Shown in pieces: positions 1-5,636 of a stretch of 7,766 nucleotides of DNA. The position numbers were made by a program, and so were the translations under genes. Below the pieces are notes generated by a model that saw nothing but the letters and a program-made list of their open reading frames with translations, had not been told where the DNA came from and did not search any database. The stretch comes from Candidatus Poseidoniales archaeon (GTDB taxonomy: Archaea; Thermoplasmatota; Poseidoniia; Poseidoniales; Poseidoniaceae). The DNA lies in contig QXYA01000135.1 of NCBI GenBank assembly GCA_009887135.1, positions 1 through 7,766 on the forward strand. Reading direction: 5' to 3'. The first letter of the stretch is position 1. Each line of letters begins with the position of its first letter.

Positions 1-2
1 GT

Positions 3-2030
3 AGCGGCGGTGGCATAGGTGGAGTCAAACCTGGCGGAAACACGAGTGGCGGTAACGGCACTGGTAGCAATAACACCGCGAATACCAACTCAAGTACCAA
101 CGGCAGTGGCACAGGTGGAGTCAAACCTGGCGCTAACAACACGAATGGATCAGGTATGGCAGGAACAACGCCATGGAATCCTTTGTTGCCTGTGCTAGCG
201 TGTAGCGATATCCCATGGAATAATTCAAACATAACAGCGAACATTACAATCGATGATTGTCTTAATTCAACAAGTGATTTCTGGTTCTGGTTTAACCAAT
301 CAGGCTCCCTTGTGTGGGTGGATCCCATTGTCGCAACAGGATATGATTTTGTCGTTTACAGTGGCCCAGCGATGGTTACGGTTGAAATTCCTCCTGGATA
401 TGGAGATGATGTCTTTGACTTGTATCTTCACGATGGAACAGATTGGTATGACACAAACATCGATATTGACGCTGGTGTTTCATACACCTTCCAATCACCA
501 GTTGATCGAATGTCTATTCGTGGGATTGAAACATATGAGATGCTGGATCCAAGCGACCCTACTGCCTTTGTAACAGGAATCACGTATGCCAGCAACGGTA
601 CGGTTTTGATGACAATGACCCCTGTTACGACCAATTACACCCTGCCCGCATGTGGCACCGACCCGTCCTTGACCGATCTGATGATTTGGACGGATTACCA
701 AACCTATCAACAAGGTTCGACTACGTTTGCAGACTACTACGTTAACTGCAGTGTGACTACTAAAGATTACGAATTGCATGCCTTTGCTTATTCAACCAGT
801 GGAACTTCATGGAGCGATTTCCAAGTATGGAATTGGACTGAAACAGATGCATACGAAATGATTGAAGATGATTGGACGAATCTTGATCCTGCAACATACT
901 GTATCAATGCAACACTGTACATGGTTAGCGGAAATGCCTACCAATTCGTTGACTTCGAAGTAACGTGTTTCACCGTTGTAGGAAACAACAGCGGAGGCGG
1001 AAGCGGAGGCGGAACAACAATCGATCCATGCGGATTGAACAGCAGCTATACTGTCCTCATGAGTTGGTCAGACGCACAAACCTACAACTATGGTGAAGAC
1101 CAGAACATGAGTTTCTATGTCAATTGTACTCGTATTGGAGAATCTTACACACTCGAGTATTTTGTCTATGACATCACTGCTCCAAGCAACGTCGCAGCCT
1201 CTGGGACGTACTCCTGGATGGCAACGAATATCTGGGAAGGCTGGAATGATGTTGTCACAGGATTGTTGCCAGGAGATTATTGCGTTGACACAGATTTGTA
1301 TCAAGCCAACATTTACCTCACATCAGGCTACAGTTTTACCCCGCATTGTTTCGATGTTACAGGCGTCTCTGTCAATTCTCCACCGACATTAACCCAAACC
1401 CTTCAAGCGCTTGTTGCATATGCTGACGACCCGTTGAATTGCTATGACAACGGATTGGTCTATTCAGATCCAAATAACGACCCTGACCAATCCATCATCA
1501 CTTGGTTTGTCAACAACGCTCAAGTTGCAACAGGTGTTCAAGCATTGTTACCAGCAGGAACTGTTTCAGTAGGTGACCAACTGTCCTGTGAAGCAACTGC
1601 TCACGACGGATTCATGGCTGGAAACACAGTGACTCGCTCATACTACGTCCTGCCTGCGAACAACACAGCACCGAGTGTCTCAGCCATTACGATCTCACCG
1701 ACCTCTCCTGAGGAAACTGACACACTCACCTGTACCTATACCTACACTGACCCTGAAAATGACCCAGACGCATCAATCGTCATTTGGTCGATTAACGGTG
1801 TGGCAACCACCACGCAAGGTACAACGCTCTCAAGCGGGTACTCTACTGCTGATTTCGTCACATGCAGTGTTACAGCGTATGACGGTTCATATGCAGGAAA
1901 TACGGGCACTGGCACAGTGTTGATCATGTCTCCAGGTGGAGGTTCAACGCCAACCATTGGTGTAATCGGAACCCTTGCTGTATTGAGTGTTGCATTCATC
2001 CTCATTTCTCGAAAAGAACTCGAGGATTGA
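3..2030 (+). CDS. Large cell-surface glycoprotein SP1, 5' end outside window
   Basis: The frame is open from the left edge, so the protein starts upstream; the ATG at 156 is internal (numbering below counts from it). The first 51 codons are a Gly/Asn/Ser/Thr linker with GGVKPG twice. Then follow a beta-rich domain (about 56-157, with VATGYDF, DLYLHDG and DPSDPTAFVTG) that resembles a domain I recall from bacterial PEP-CTERM proteins; two four-Cys modules (Cys 166/198/249/271 and 292/324/376/398) separated by a GGGSGGG linker; and two Ig- or PKD-like repeats (about 407-497 and 505-592) sharing a Y[ST]DP[NE]NDPD motif with Cys pairs 429/478 and 526/570. A single helix (about 599-617) and the tail ISRKELED end it, so the bulk should face outside. 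About 22 N-x-S/T sequons are visible. Its ligand or role is unknown: S-layer-like, adhesive or substrate-binding are all possible. Its stop overlaps the next ATG (TGATG). Confidence 0.9.
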   Translation, partial: SGGGIGGVKPGGNTSGGNGTGSNNTANTNSSTNGSGTGGVKPGANNTNGSGMAGTTPWNPLLPVLACSDIPWNNSNITANITIDDCLNSTSDFWFWFNQSGSLVWVDPIVATGYDFVVYSGPAMVTVEIPPGYGDDVFDLYLHDGTDWYDTNIDIDAGVSYTFQSPVDRMSIRGIETYEMLDPSDPTAFVTGITYASNGTVLMTMTPVTTNYTLPACGTDPSLTDLMIWTDYQTYQQGSTTFADYYVNCSVTTKDYELHAFAYSTSGTSWSDFQVWNWTETDAYEMIEDDWTNLDPATYCINATLYMVSGNAYQFVDFEVTCFTVVGNNSGGGSGGGTTIDPCGLNSSYTVLMSWSDAQTYNYGEDQNMSFYVNCTRIGESYTLEYFVYDITAPSNVAASGTYSWMATNIWEGWNDVVTGLLPGDYCVDTDLYQANIYLTSGYSFTPHCFDVTGVSVNSPPTLTQTLQALVAYADDPLNCYDNGLVYSDPNNDPDQSIITWFVNNAQVATGVQALLPAGTVSVGDQLSCEATAHDGFMAGNTVTRSYYVLPANNTAPSVSAITISPTSPEETDTLTCTYTYTDPENDPDASIVIWSINGVATTTQGTTLSSGYSTADFVTCSVTAYDGSYAGNTGTGTVLIMSPGGGSTPTIGVIGTLAVLSVAFILISRKELED
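12..132 (+). repeat. In-frame 25-nt direct repeat in the SP1 linker
   Basis: Positions 12-36 and 108-132 are identical except for one base (16 versus 112). They are 96 nt (32 codons) apart and each encodes GGVKPG in frame. Between them lies Gly/Asn/Thr/Ser low-complexity sequence with several sequons. It is probably one visible part of a longer repetitive linker that continues to the left of the window. Confidence 0.75.
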
Positions 2031-2119
2031 TGATGGACGTCGACCTTCACCCAGAACGTTCTGTCCTTCATGCACAGGTACGTAAGGCGAAGTCGAACCA
2101 TTGTGTCAGTGAAAAGTAA
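2030..2119 (+). pseudogene. Truncated duplicate of the start of gene B (29 codons)
   Basis: The ATG overlaps the SP1 stop (TGATG), with a second ATG at 2033. From 2033, 25 codons match the start of gene B at 4139 with one Asp/Glu change and one synonymous change. The copies diverge at codon 26, and this one ends at TAA after three more residues (SEK). It lacks about 90% of B, so it is most likely a recombination remnant. A 29-residue peptide could still be translated by coupling to SP1. The copy also shows that B probably begins at 4139 rather than at the upstream in-frame GTG, because the similarity starts exactly at that ATG. Confidence 0.8.
2033..2107 (+). repeat. Long direct repeat, copy 1 (left flank of SP2)
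   Basis: These 75 nt match 4139-4213 with 2 mismatches (positions 2038 and 2056). Weaker similarity continues to 2113 (77 of 81 in total). The left edge coincides with the B start codon. The repeats are in the same orientation and offset by 2106 nt, so homologous recombination between them could delete SP2 and rejoin SP1 directly to intact B. Confidence 0.92.
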
Positions 2120-2136
2120 CCCTCATCCAAGGATAG

Positions 2137-2160
2137 AACCTAGATGAAACCATCAAGGTT
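2137..2160 (+). terminator. Hairpin between the B remnant and SP2
   Basis: AACCT at 2137-2141 pairs with AGGTT at 2156-2160, and GATG at 2143-2146 pairs with CATC at 2151-2154, with one A-A mismatch and an AAAC tetraloop. Only a modest T-rich stretch (TTGATTTGTG) follows. It could end the SP1 transcript, protect an RNA 3' end, or bind a regulator of SP2. The terminator label is an inference. Confidence 0.4.
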
Positions 2161-2175
2161 GATTTGTGTGATGAG

Positions 2176-2183
2176 ACTATAAG
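2176..2183 (+). promoter_or_regulatory. Candidate TATA box for SP2
   Basis: The sequence ACTATAAG is centred about 25-26 nt before the ATG at 2205 and about 20 nt before the ATG at 2199. The first distance is the usual archaeal TATA-to-start spacing for a leaderless mRNA. No Shine-Dalgarno-like sequence precedes either ATG, which fits leaderless initiation and slightly favours 2205. Confidence 0.4.
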
Positions 2184-2198
2184 TTGTCTTTCCCGTCT

Positions 2199-4070
2199 AT
2201 GGATATGAGATACAAGACAGTCATGGTTATTGCAGTGCTTTTCGTTATGCAATCATATGCTTTGAACATCCCCACTTCGCCCGAATTATCTGAACTTGTT
2301 GAAGACGATGCTTTCGAAGCAGGTGCCCGAAGCACGAATGGAATGCTAGCAATACCCGATAATAGCCAGCAAGCTGTACTCGATAACCAAAGCAACAATG
2401 GTGCCAATGACAACGACGGCGATGGTATGGCCGACGACATCGATCCTGATGATGACAACGATTGCATTCCTGATTCATGGGATGCTAATCTGACAGATTT
2501 TGATGATGATGGAATCAATGACCATGAAGACGTTGACGATGATGGCGATGGCCTCAACGATTCTGATGAAGTGTCTGATAACAACAGTATGACAAACATC
2601 TACGATGCAGATAACGATGGATATCATGATTGTTCATCGTTTGGAATGCTATTATTCAACATGCTTGATGTTGAGGTGGTTCCGTCGATGAATGGCGGGA
2701 CAATTGCACAATGGGACGCATTGGTTACAATCAATGCTTCAAGCCTTGAGATCGGTGAAACATACGCCATTTCGTGGTGGTTGTGGGACACTGATTGCGA
2801 TTCATGCGGCAATTCAAGCACAGCGAATAGCTTCACCGCAACAGATACCAATTATGTGATGCAGTACCCATGGTATGATATGGAAAACAGCACCTATTAC
2901 ATGGAGGCTGAACTCTGGTATGCAAATGGAAGCAGCACGAATCATTTCCACTTATCATCTGCAAACACTACGTTTACTGTTGGACAAACGGGTGGAAACA
3001 ACTCTGGGGGGAACAATTCCAGCACGATTGGTGATGCTCATTGTCTTACACTTGATAATTTAACAATCAGTTCAACATATTATGTCTCAATTGATCTCGT
3101 CAACATTTGCAACACCTCAATCAATTATCCAGGAATAAATGCCAGTGCTGACCATTCTGGAGTCTCCGGTTTCTATAACCAGACCAATTGGTGGTATGTG
3201 ATTGGAGCAAATGACTCGTACACCTTAAACGCTCAATTAGCATTCGATTCATTAATTCAGGATGGCACGAATATTACGTTGAATTTCAATACATGGATCC
3301 TCAATTGTGCCACCAACAACTCTTGGCATGATTGCCCTAATTCCTCGGACTTTGGCAACATGTCTCTTCAATTTACGTATGCCAATACCACGACTAATAC
3401 CAATATTTGCGGTACTGATCCATCACTGACAGATTTGTTTGTTAGTATTGATAACTCAGACTGGACCAGTATTCCAAGTATTGTCGAAGGGAATTATTAT
3501 GTGAACTGTACTGTTATTGGAACGCATTACTGGCTTGAAGCAACGATTTGGAGCGGTTCCGTTAACACTAGTTACTTCAGTACTTCGTGGCAAGAAGACG
3601 ATACGTATGAGTCGATTTCTGAAGACTGGTTCAATCTCAGTGCAGGAACGCACTGCGTGAATGTGACACTCTGGGACATTACAGGGGGTTCTCAGAACTA
3701 TGTCGATAACGAATATCAATGCTTCACTTTAGCAAGTTCTGGCGGTAACAATACTGGTGGGAACAACACCGGTGGCAATACCTCTAACGAAGGAAACAAT
3801 ACCACAGAATGTACTCCTTGGAACAATGTTGAATGCAATGATGAGTTTGGATGCAAGTATGGAGACAGAATACCCATACTGGCAATCGATGAGGCCACAG
3901 GCGAAGTGATGCTTGATTCAGATGGAAATCAAATTGAAGTTTGGGGTTGTTCAGAAAATTCCTCTGGAGAAGGCGAGGGAGAAGCTAGCGAAATACCTTC
4001 GATTGGTGTTCTTGGAACAATAGCTGCAATCAGTATTGGATTCGTCATCATCTCAAGAAAAAGGGATTAA
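2199..4070 (+). CDS. Large cell-surface glycoprotein SP2 with calcium-repeat region
   Basis: Candidate starts are ATG 2199 or ATG 2205 (the latter fits the TATA spacing); a TTG at 2184 is less likely. The N-terminus is a signal peptide: MRYK, a hydrophobic core, then a probable cut after SYA. An Asp-rich region follows at about 70-145, with motifs such as DNDGDG, DDDGIND and DDDGDG, typical of thrombospondin type 3-like calcium-binding repeats. Next come a beta-rich domain (about 150-262), a GGNNSGGNN linker, a second beta-rich domain (about 276-395), one four-Cys module homologous to those in SP1, a GGNNT linker, and a Cys-rich juxtamembrane segment (about 536-587). It ends with a membrane helix preceded by IPSIGVLGT and the tail SRKRD. 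About 30 N-glycosylation sequons suggest heavy decoration. The partner or ligand is unknown. The gene is flanked by direct repeats. Confidence 0.9.
   Translation: MDMRYKTVMVIAVLFVMQSYALNIPTSPELSELVEDDAFEAGARSTNGMLAIPDNSQQAVLDNQSNNGANDNDGDGMADDIDPDDDNDCIPDSWDANLTDFDDDGINDHEDVDDDGDGLNDSDEVSDNNSMTNIYDADNDGYHDCSSFGMLLFNMLDVEVVPSMNGGTIAQWDALVTINASSLEIGETYAISWWLWDTDCDSCGNSSTANSFTATDTNYVMQYPWYDMENSTYYMEAELWYANGSSTNHFHLSSANTTFTVGQTGGNNSGGNNSSTIGDAHCLTLDNLTISSTYYVSIDLVNICNTSINYPGINASADHSGVSGFYNQTNWWYVIGANDSYTLNAQLAFDSLIQDGTNITLNFNTWILNCATNNSWHDCPNSSDFGNMSLQFTYANTTTNTNICGTDPSLTDLFVSIDNSDWTSIPSIVEGNYYVNCTVIGTHYWLEATIWSGSVNTSYFSTSWQEDDTYESISEDWFNLSAGTHCVNVTLWDITGGSQNYVDNEYQCFTLASSGGNNTGGNNTGGNTSNEGNNTTECTPWNNVECNDEFGCKYGDRIPILAIDEATGEVMLDSDGNQIEVWGCSENSSGEGEGEASEIPSIGVLGTIAAISIGFVIISRKRD
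3741..3782 (+). repeat. Short tandem GGNNT-coding units in the SP2 linker
   Basis: Two adjacent 15-nt units (3741-3755 and 3756-3770) encode GGNNT, and a shorter third unit encodes GGNT. Each unit carries an N-glycosylation sequon, making a flexible, probably glycosylated spacer between the four-Cys module and the juxtamembrane segment. Such units can change in number by slippage or recombination. Confidence 0.7.
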
Positions 4071-4138
4071 TCTGCACCAATTCAGATTCAGACCCACTCG
4101 TGGGTTGGCTTGATGAAGTGGAGTGCTCTCCTCTCTTC

Positions 4139-4213
4139 ATGGAGGTCGACCTTCACCCAGAGCGTTCTGTCCTTCATGCACAGGTACGTAAGGCGAAGTC
4201 GAACCATTGTGTC
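4139..4213 (+). repeat. Long direct repeat, copy 2 (start of gene B)
   Basis: This is the partner of 2033-2107 and forms codons 1-25 of intact gene B. The sequence upstream of the ATG (4071-4138) does not match the sequence upstream of copy 1, which is the end of SP1, so the repeat begins at the start codon. Confidence 0.92.
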
Positions 4214-4927
4214 GATGAATCTGGACGATATCTCCGTTCTGCTCATCACAAGGGACCTTCGAGTAAGGTCTACCTTGGAGATGTCTGTGAAACATTACTG
4301 AAATGTTGTGTGGGTGCTGAAACGCCTGTTTTTACTGAAGTTCCTGGCTTTGATGAACAACGATGGATGCTAGAATTCACCGTAGGTGCATTACACGTAT
4401 CGGTTCAATCAATCCCATACTGGGGCTTTGGTTTGCTGACATCTGGCTATCGAAACATCATCATCATGCGAGGTCCAGTAGAAGATCGAGCACGTATCAT
4501 CCACGATCTTGCAGCTGCTGCACAGCACAATCCATGGGAATTTGCCCATCGAGGCAGTGCTGAGAAAGGACTGGCAAAGACTGGAAGTTCGCTCAAAGCC
4601 AATGAAATGCTATGGAGAGCGCATCAAAAGCGTGCTAAGAGCCTTCTTTCTGAATCGATTGCAGCTCTCGAACATCACATCTCTCGACTTGAGAAGAAAG
4701 GAGATGTTGATGCTAATCTTATCGAACTGGCACATCTTGAGATTGGCCTTGCCCATCAAGCCCTCGCAGATGACAATACACCTGCCGTGGAGCGCGCCTT
4801 GTCTCGTGGAGAGGCTGCCTTACTGGTTCCTATTGAAATTGAAGAAGAAGTGAGTCCAGATGGGGCGCTGCTCGTCATTGAAGAGGATATTCCTCTCGTC
4901 GATATGACCGATAATGAATCCGAATGA
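4139..4927 (+). CDS. Conserved-looking soluble protein B of unknown function (262 aa)
   Basis: I do not recognise the family. The frame is open back to a GTG at 4100, but the duplicated copy matches only from the ATG at 4139, so I take that as the start. There is no signal peptide or membrane helix, so it should be cytoplasmic. Residues 1-120 look like a mixed alpha/beta domain with hydrophobic strands (WMLEFTVGALHVSVQSIPYW, then YRNIIIMRG). Residues about 118-230 are mainly helical, with many Ala, Leu, Glu and His, and may form a helical hairpin or coiled coil. The end (about 234-262) is acidic. It lies 68 nt after SP2 with no clear ribosome binding site, and 40 nt before secG. In the remnant copy it directly follows SP1 with stop/start overlap, suggesting it was once translationally coupled to a surface-protein gene. 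A role linked to surface proteins is only context inference. Confidence 0.85.
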   Translation: MEVDLHPERSVLHAQVRKAKSNHCVDESGRYLRSAHHKGPSSKVYLGDVCETLLKCCVGAETPVFTEVPGFDEQRWMLEFTVGALHVSVQSIPYWGFGLLTSGYRNIIIMRGPVEDRARIIHDLAAAAQHNPWEFAHRGSAEKGLAKTGSSLKANEMLWRAHQKRAKSLLSESIAALEHHISRLEKKGDVDANLIELAHLEIGLAHQALADDNTPAVERALSRGEAALLVPIEIEEEVSPDGALLVIEEDIPLVDMTDNESE

Positions 4928-4944
4928 ACGCGCGTTGCGTTCAT
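4924..4944 (+). other. Strong hairpin across the B stop codon, before secG
   Basis: ATGAACGC at 4924-4931 pairs perfectly with GCGTTCAT at 4937-4944, leaving a 5-nt loop. The centre also contains the 10-nt perfect palindrome AACGCGCGTT (4927-4936). No T-run follows, so a classic terminator is not evident. It covers the stop codon of B and overlaps the candidate secG TATA box, so an RNA 3'-end structure or a DNA operator site are both possible. Confidence 0.55.
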
Positions 4945-4948
4945 AAAG
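4941..4948 (+). promoter_or_regulatory. Candidate TATA box for secG
   Basis: The AT-rich element TCATAAAG is centred about 24 nt before the ATG at 4968, close to the archaeal leaderless spacing. It overlaps the right arm of the 4924-4944 hairpin, so a factor that binds the palindrome would compete with TBP. An A/G-rich stretch (4945-4954) lies too far upstream to be a convincing ribosome binding site. Confidence 0.35.
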
Positions 4949-4967
4949 GAAAGGCAACTCGGATAGA

Positions 4968-5162
4968 ATGGTCCACATGGCAAAGAAATCTGAAGGCAGC
5001 GGTATTCAGCAAGCAGCCGGTTTGATTCGATACTTCGATGAAGAGTCGGAAGAAGCCATGAAAATCTCACCGTTCCAAGTCTATTTCGCTTGTTTCGTTA
5101 TTGGTGGATTCTTCTACCTTGTTAACGAAGGCGTCGTTCAAGCGATTGTCAATCTCTTCTGA
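4968..5162 (+). CDS. secG: Preprotein translocase subunit Sec61-beta (archaeal SecG)
   Basis: This is the small, non-essential-type third subunit of the SecYEG/Sec61 protein-conducting channel in the cytoplasmic membrane. The protein shows the archaeal family pattern: a short basic start (MAKKSEG), the conserved AGLIRYFDEE stretch, then KISP directly before a single membrane helix (about FQVYFACFVIGGFFYLV), with the N-terminus in the cytoplasm. Its 64 residues are near the family's usual length. The ATG at 4968 fits a leaderless start from the TATA-like box; the ATG at 4977 would give the MAKK start common in relatives, and the data do not decide. It is convergent with the next gene, only 7 nt away. 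The translocon would export SP1 and SP2. Confidence 0.9.
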   Translation: MVHMAKKSEGSGIQQAAGLIRYFDEESEEAMKISPFQVYFACFVIGGFFYLVNEGVVQAIVNLF

Positions 5163-5169
5163 AACTGTC

Positions 5170-5568
5170 CTACATTGGACGGATCAGAACAATCTTTTGT
5201 TCCTGTTCAGCCATGCATTTTGCAACATGCATTGCTGATGCGAGGCTTACGGTTGCACCAATGGTGCGAGAACCTTCTTCCTCGTGAAGAATCAATCGAT
5301 GTGTGAGATGATGAAGGACTTCTTGATCGATTTGCTCAAACACCCATTTCTCATCCTCAATTCGAATTAAAGCAGGGACGTCTACTAACGGCCCCATCTC
5401 TGATCCTATCGATTGCGTTCGTGATTCTAATCCTGCCAAATCTCGTAGAGGTTGCCATGATCGTTGTTGTACTGTTGTCTTTATTTTACGACGTTTTTCA
5501 ACGCCTGCGCGAAACGCTCTGCTCATTCCCATCCCATCCAGAAATCCGAAGATTCCTAGTTGTTCCAT
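5170..5568 (-). CDS. Small soluble protein of unknown function (132 aa)
   Basis: I do not recognise it. It has no signal peptide or membrane helix. After a short hydrophobic start (MEQLGIFGFLDG), residues about 17-36 are basic (AFRAGVEKRRKIK). Residues about 62-100 form a mixed region (LVDVPALIRI, a helix with HHLTHRLILHEEE), and the end (GATVSLASAMHVAKCMAEQ, then KIVLIRPM) looks like a helix followed by a strand. The basic stretch could contact nucleic acid or another partner, but that is speculation. The start is uncertain: ATG at 5568 gives the longest protein, while the TATA-like element at 5579-5586 would place transcription start near 5557 and favour an internal ATG (5532 or 5526). Its stop faces the secG stop across 7 nt. 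Confidence 0.65.
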   Translation of the reverse strand: MEQLGIFGFLDGMGMSRAFRAGVEKRRKIKTTVQQRSWQPLRDLAGLESRTQSIGSEMGPLVDVPALIRIEDEKWVFEQIDQEVLHHLTHRLILHEEEGSRTIGATVSLASAMHVAKCMAEQEQKIVLIRPM

Positions 5569-5578
5569 CTACAATTCA

Positions 5579-5586
5579 GATATAAC
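5579..5586 (-). promoter_or_regulatory. TATA-like element before the 132-aa gene
   Basis: On the minus strand this reads GTTATATC, a good match to an archaeal TATA box, centred only about 14 nt before the ATG at 5568. At normal spacing, transcription would start near 5557, inside the longest ORF. It is either fortuitous or a sign that the protein begins at a later ATG. Confidence 0.3.
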
Positions 5587-5600
5587 AAGCGCGACGGTTT

Positions 5601-5617
5601 TGACCGGGAAACGGTCA
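5601..5617 (-). terminator. Hairpin after the DUF2071-DUF393 gene
   Basis: TGACCG (5601-5606) and CGGTCA (5612-5617) form a perfect 6-bp stem with a 5-nt loop, in the 68-nt gap between two minus-strand genes. Read on the minus strand it lies 20 nt after the stop of the fusion gene and is followed by A, not T, residues. It may mark the transcript's 3' end or act as an operator for the downstream gene. Confidence 0.3.
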
Positions 5618-5636
5618 TTTCCTTCCAGATTTTGTA

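Noticed and set aside
428..1923. Several open frames of 60-120 codons on both strands inside SP1
   Set aside because: They overlap a well-supported gene in other frames, show no domain-like composition and have no start signals.
2184..2198. TTG start for SP2
   Set aside because: It would put five extra residues before a good signal peptide and lies directly after the TATA-like box, likely upstream of the transcript start.
4092..4105. Inverted repeat ACCCA/TGGGT after SP2 as a terminator
   Set aside because: Only 5 bp of stem with a 4-nt loop and no T-run; too weak to list.
4100..4138. Upstream GTG start for gene B (13 extra residues)
   Set aside because: The duplicated copy is similar only from the ATG at 4139, and the GTG lies inside a small inverted repeat without a ribosome binding site.
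2033..4219. Direct repeats flanking SP2 as a transposon target-site duplication
   Set aside because: The repeat is long, coding and begins exactly at a start codon; there is no transposase, integrase or terminal inverted repeat between the copies. Homologous recombination explains it better.
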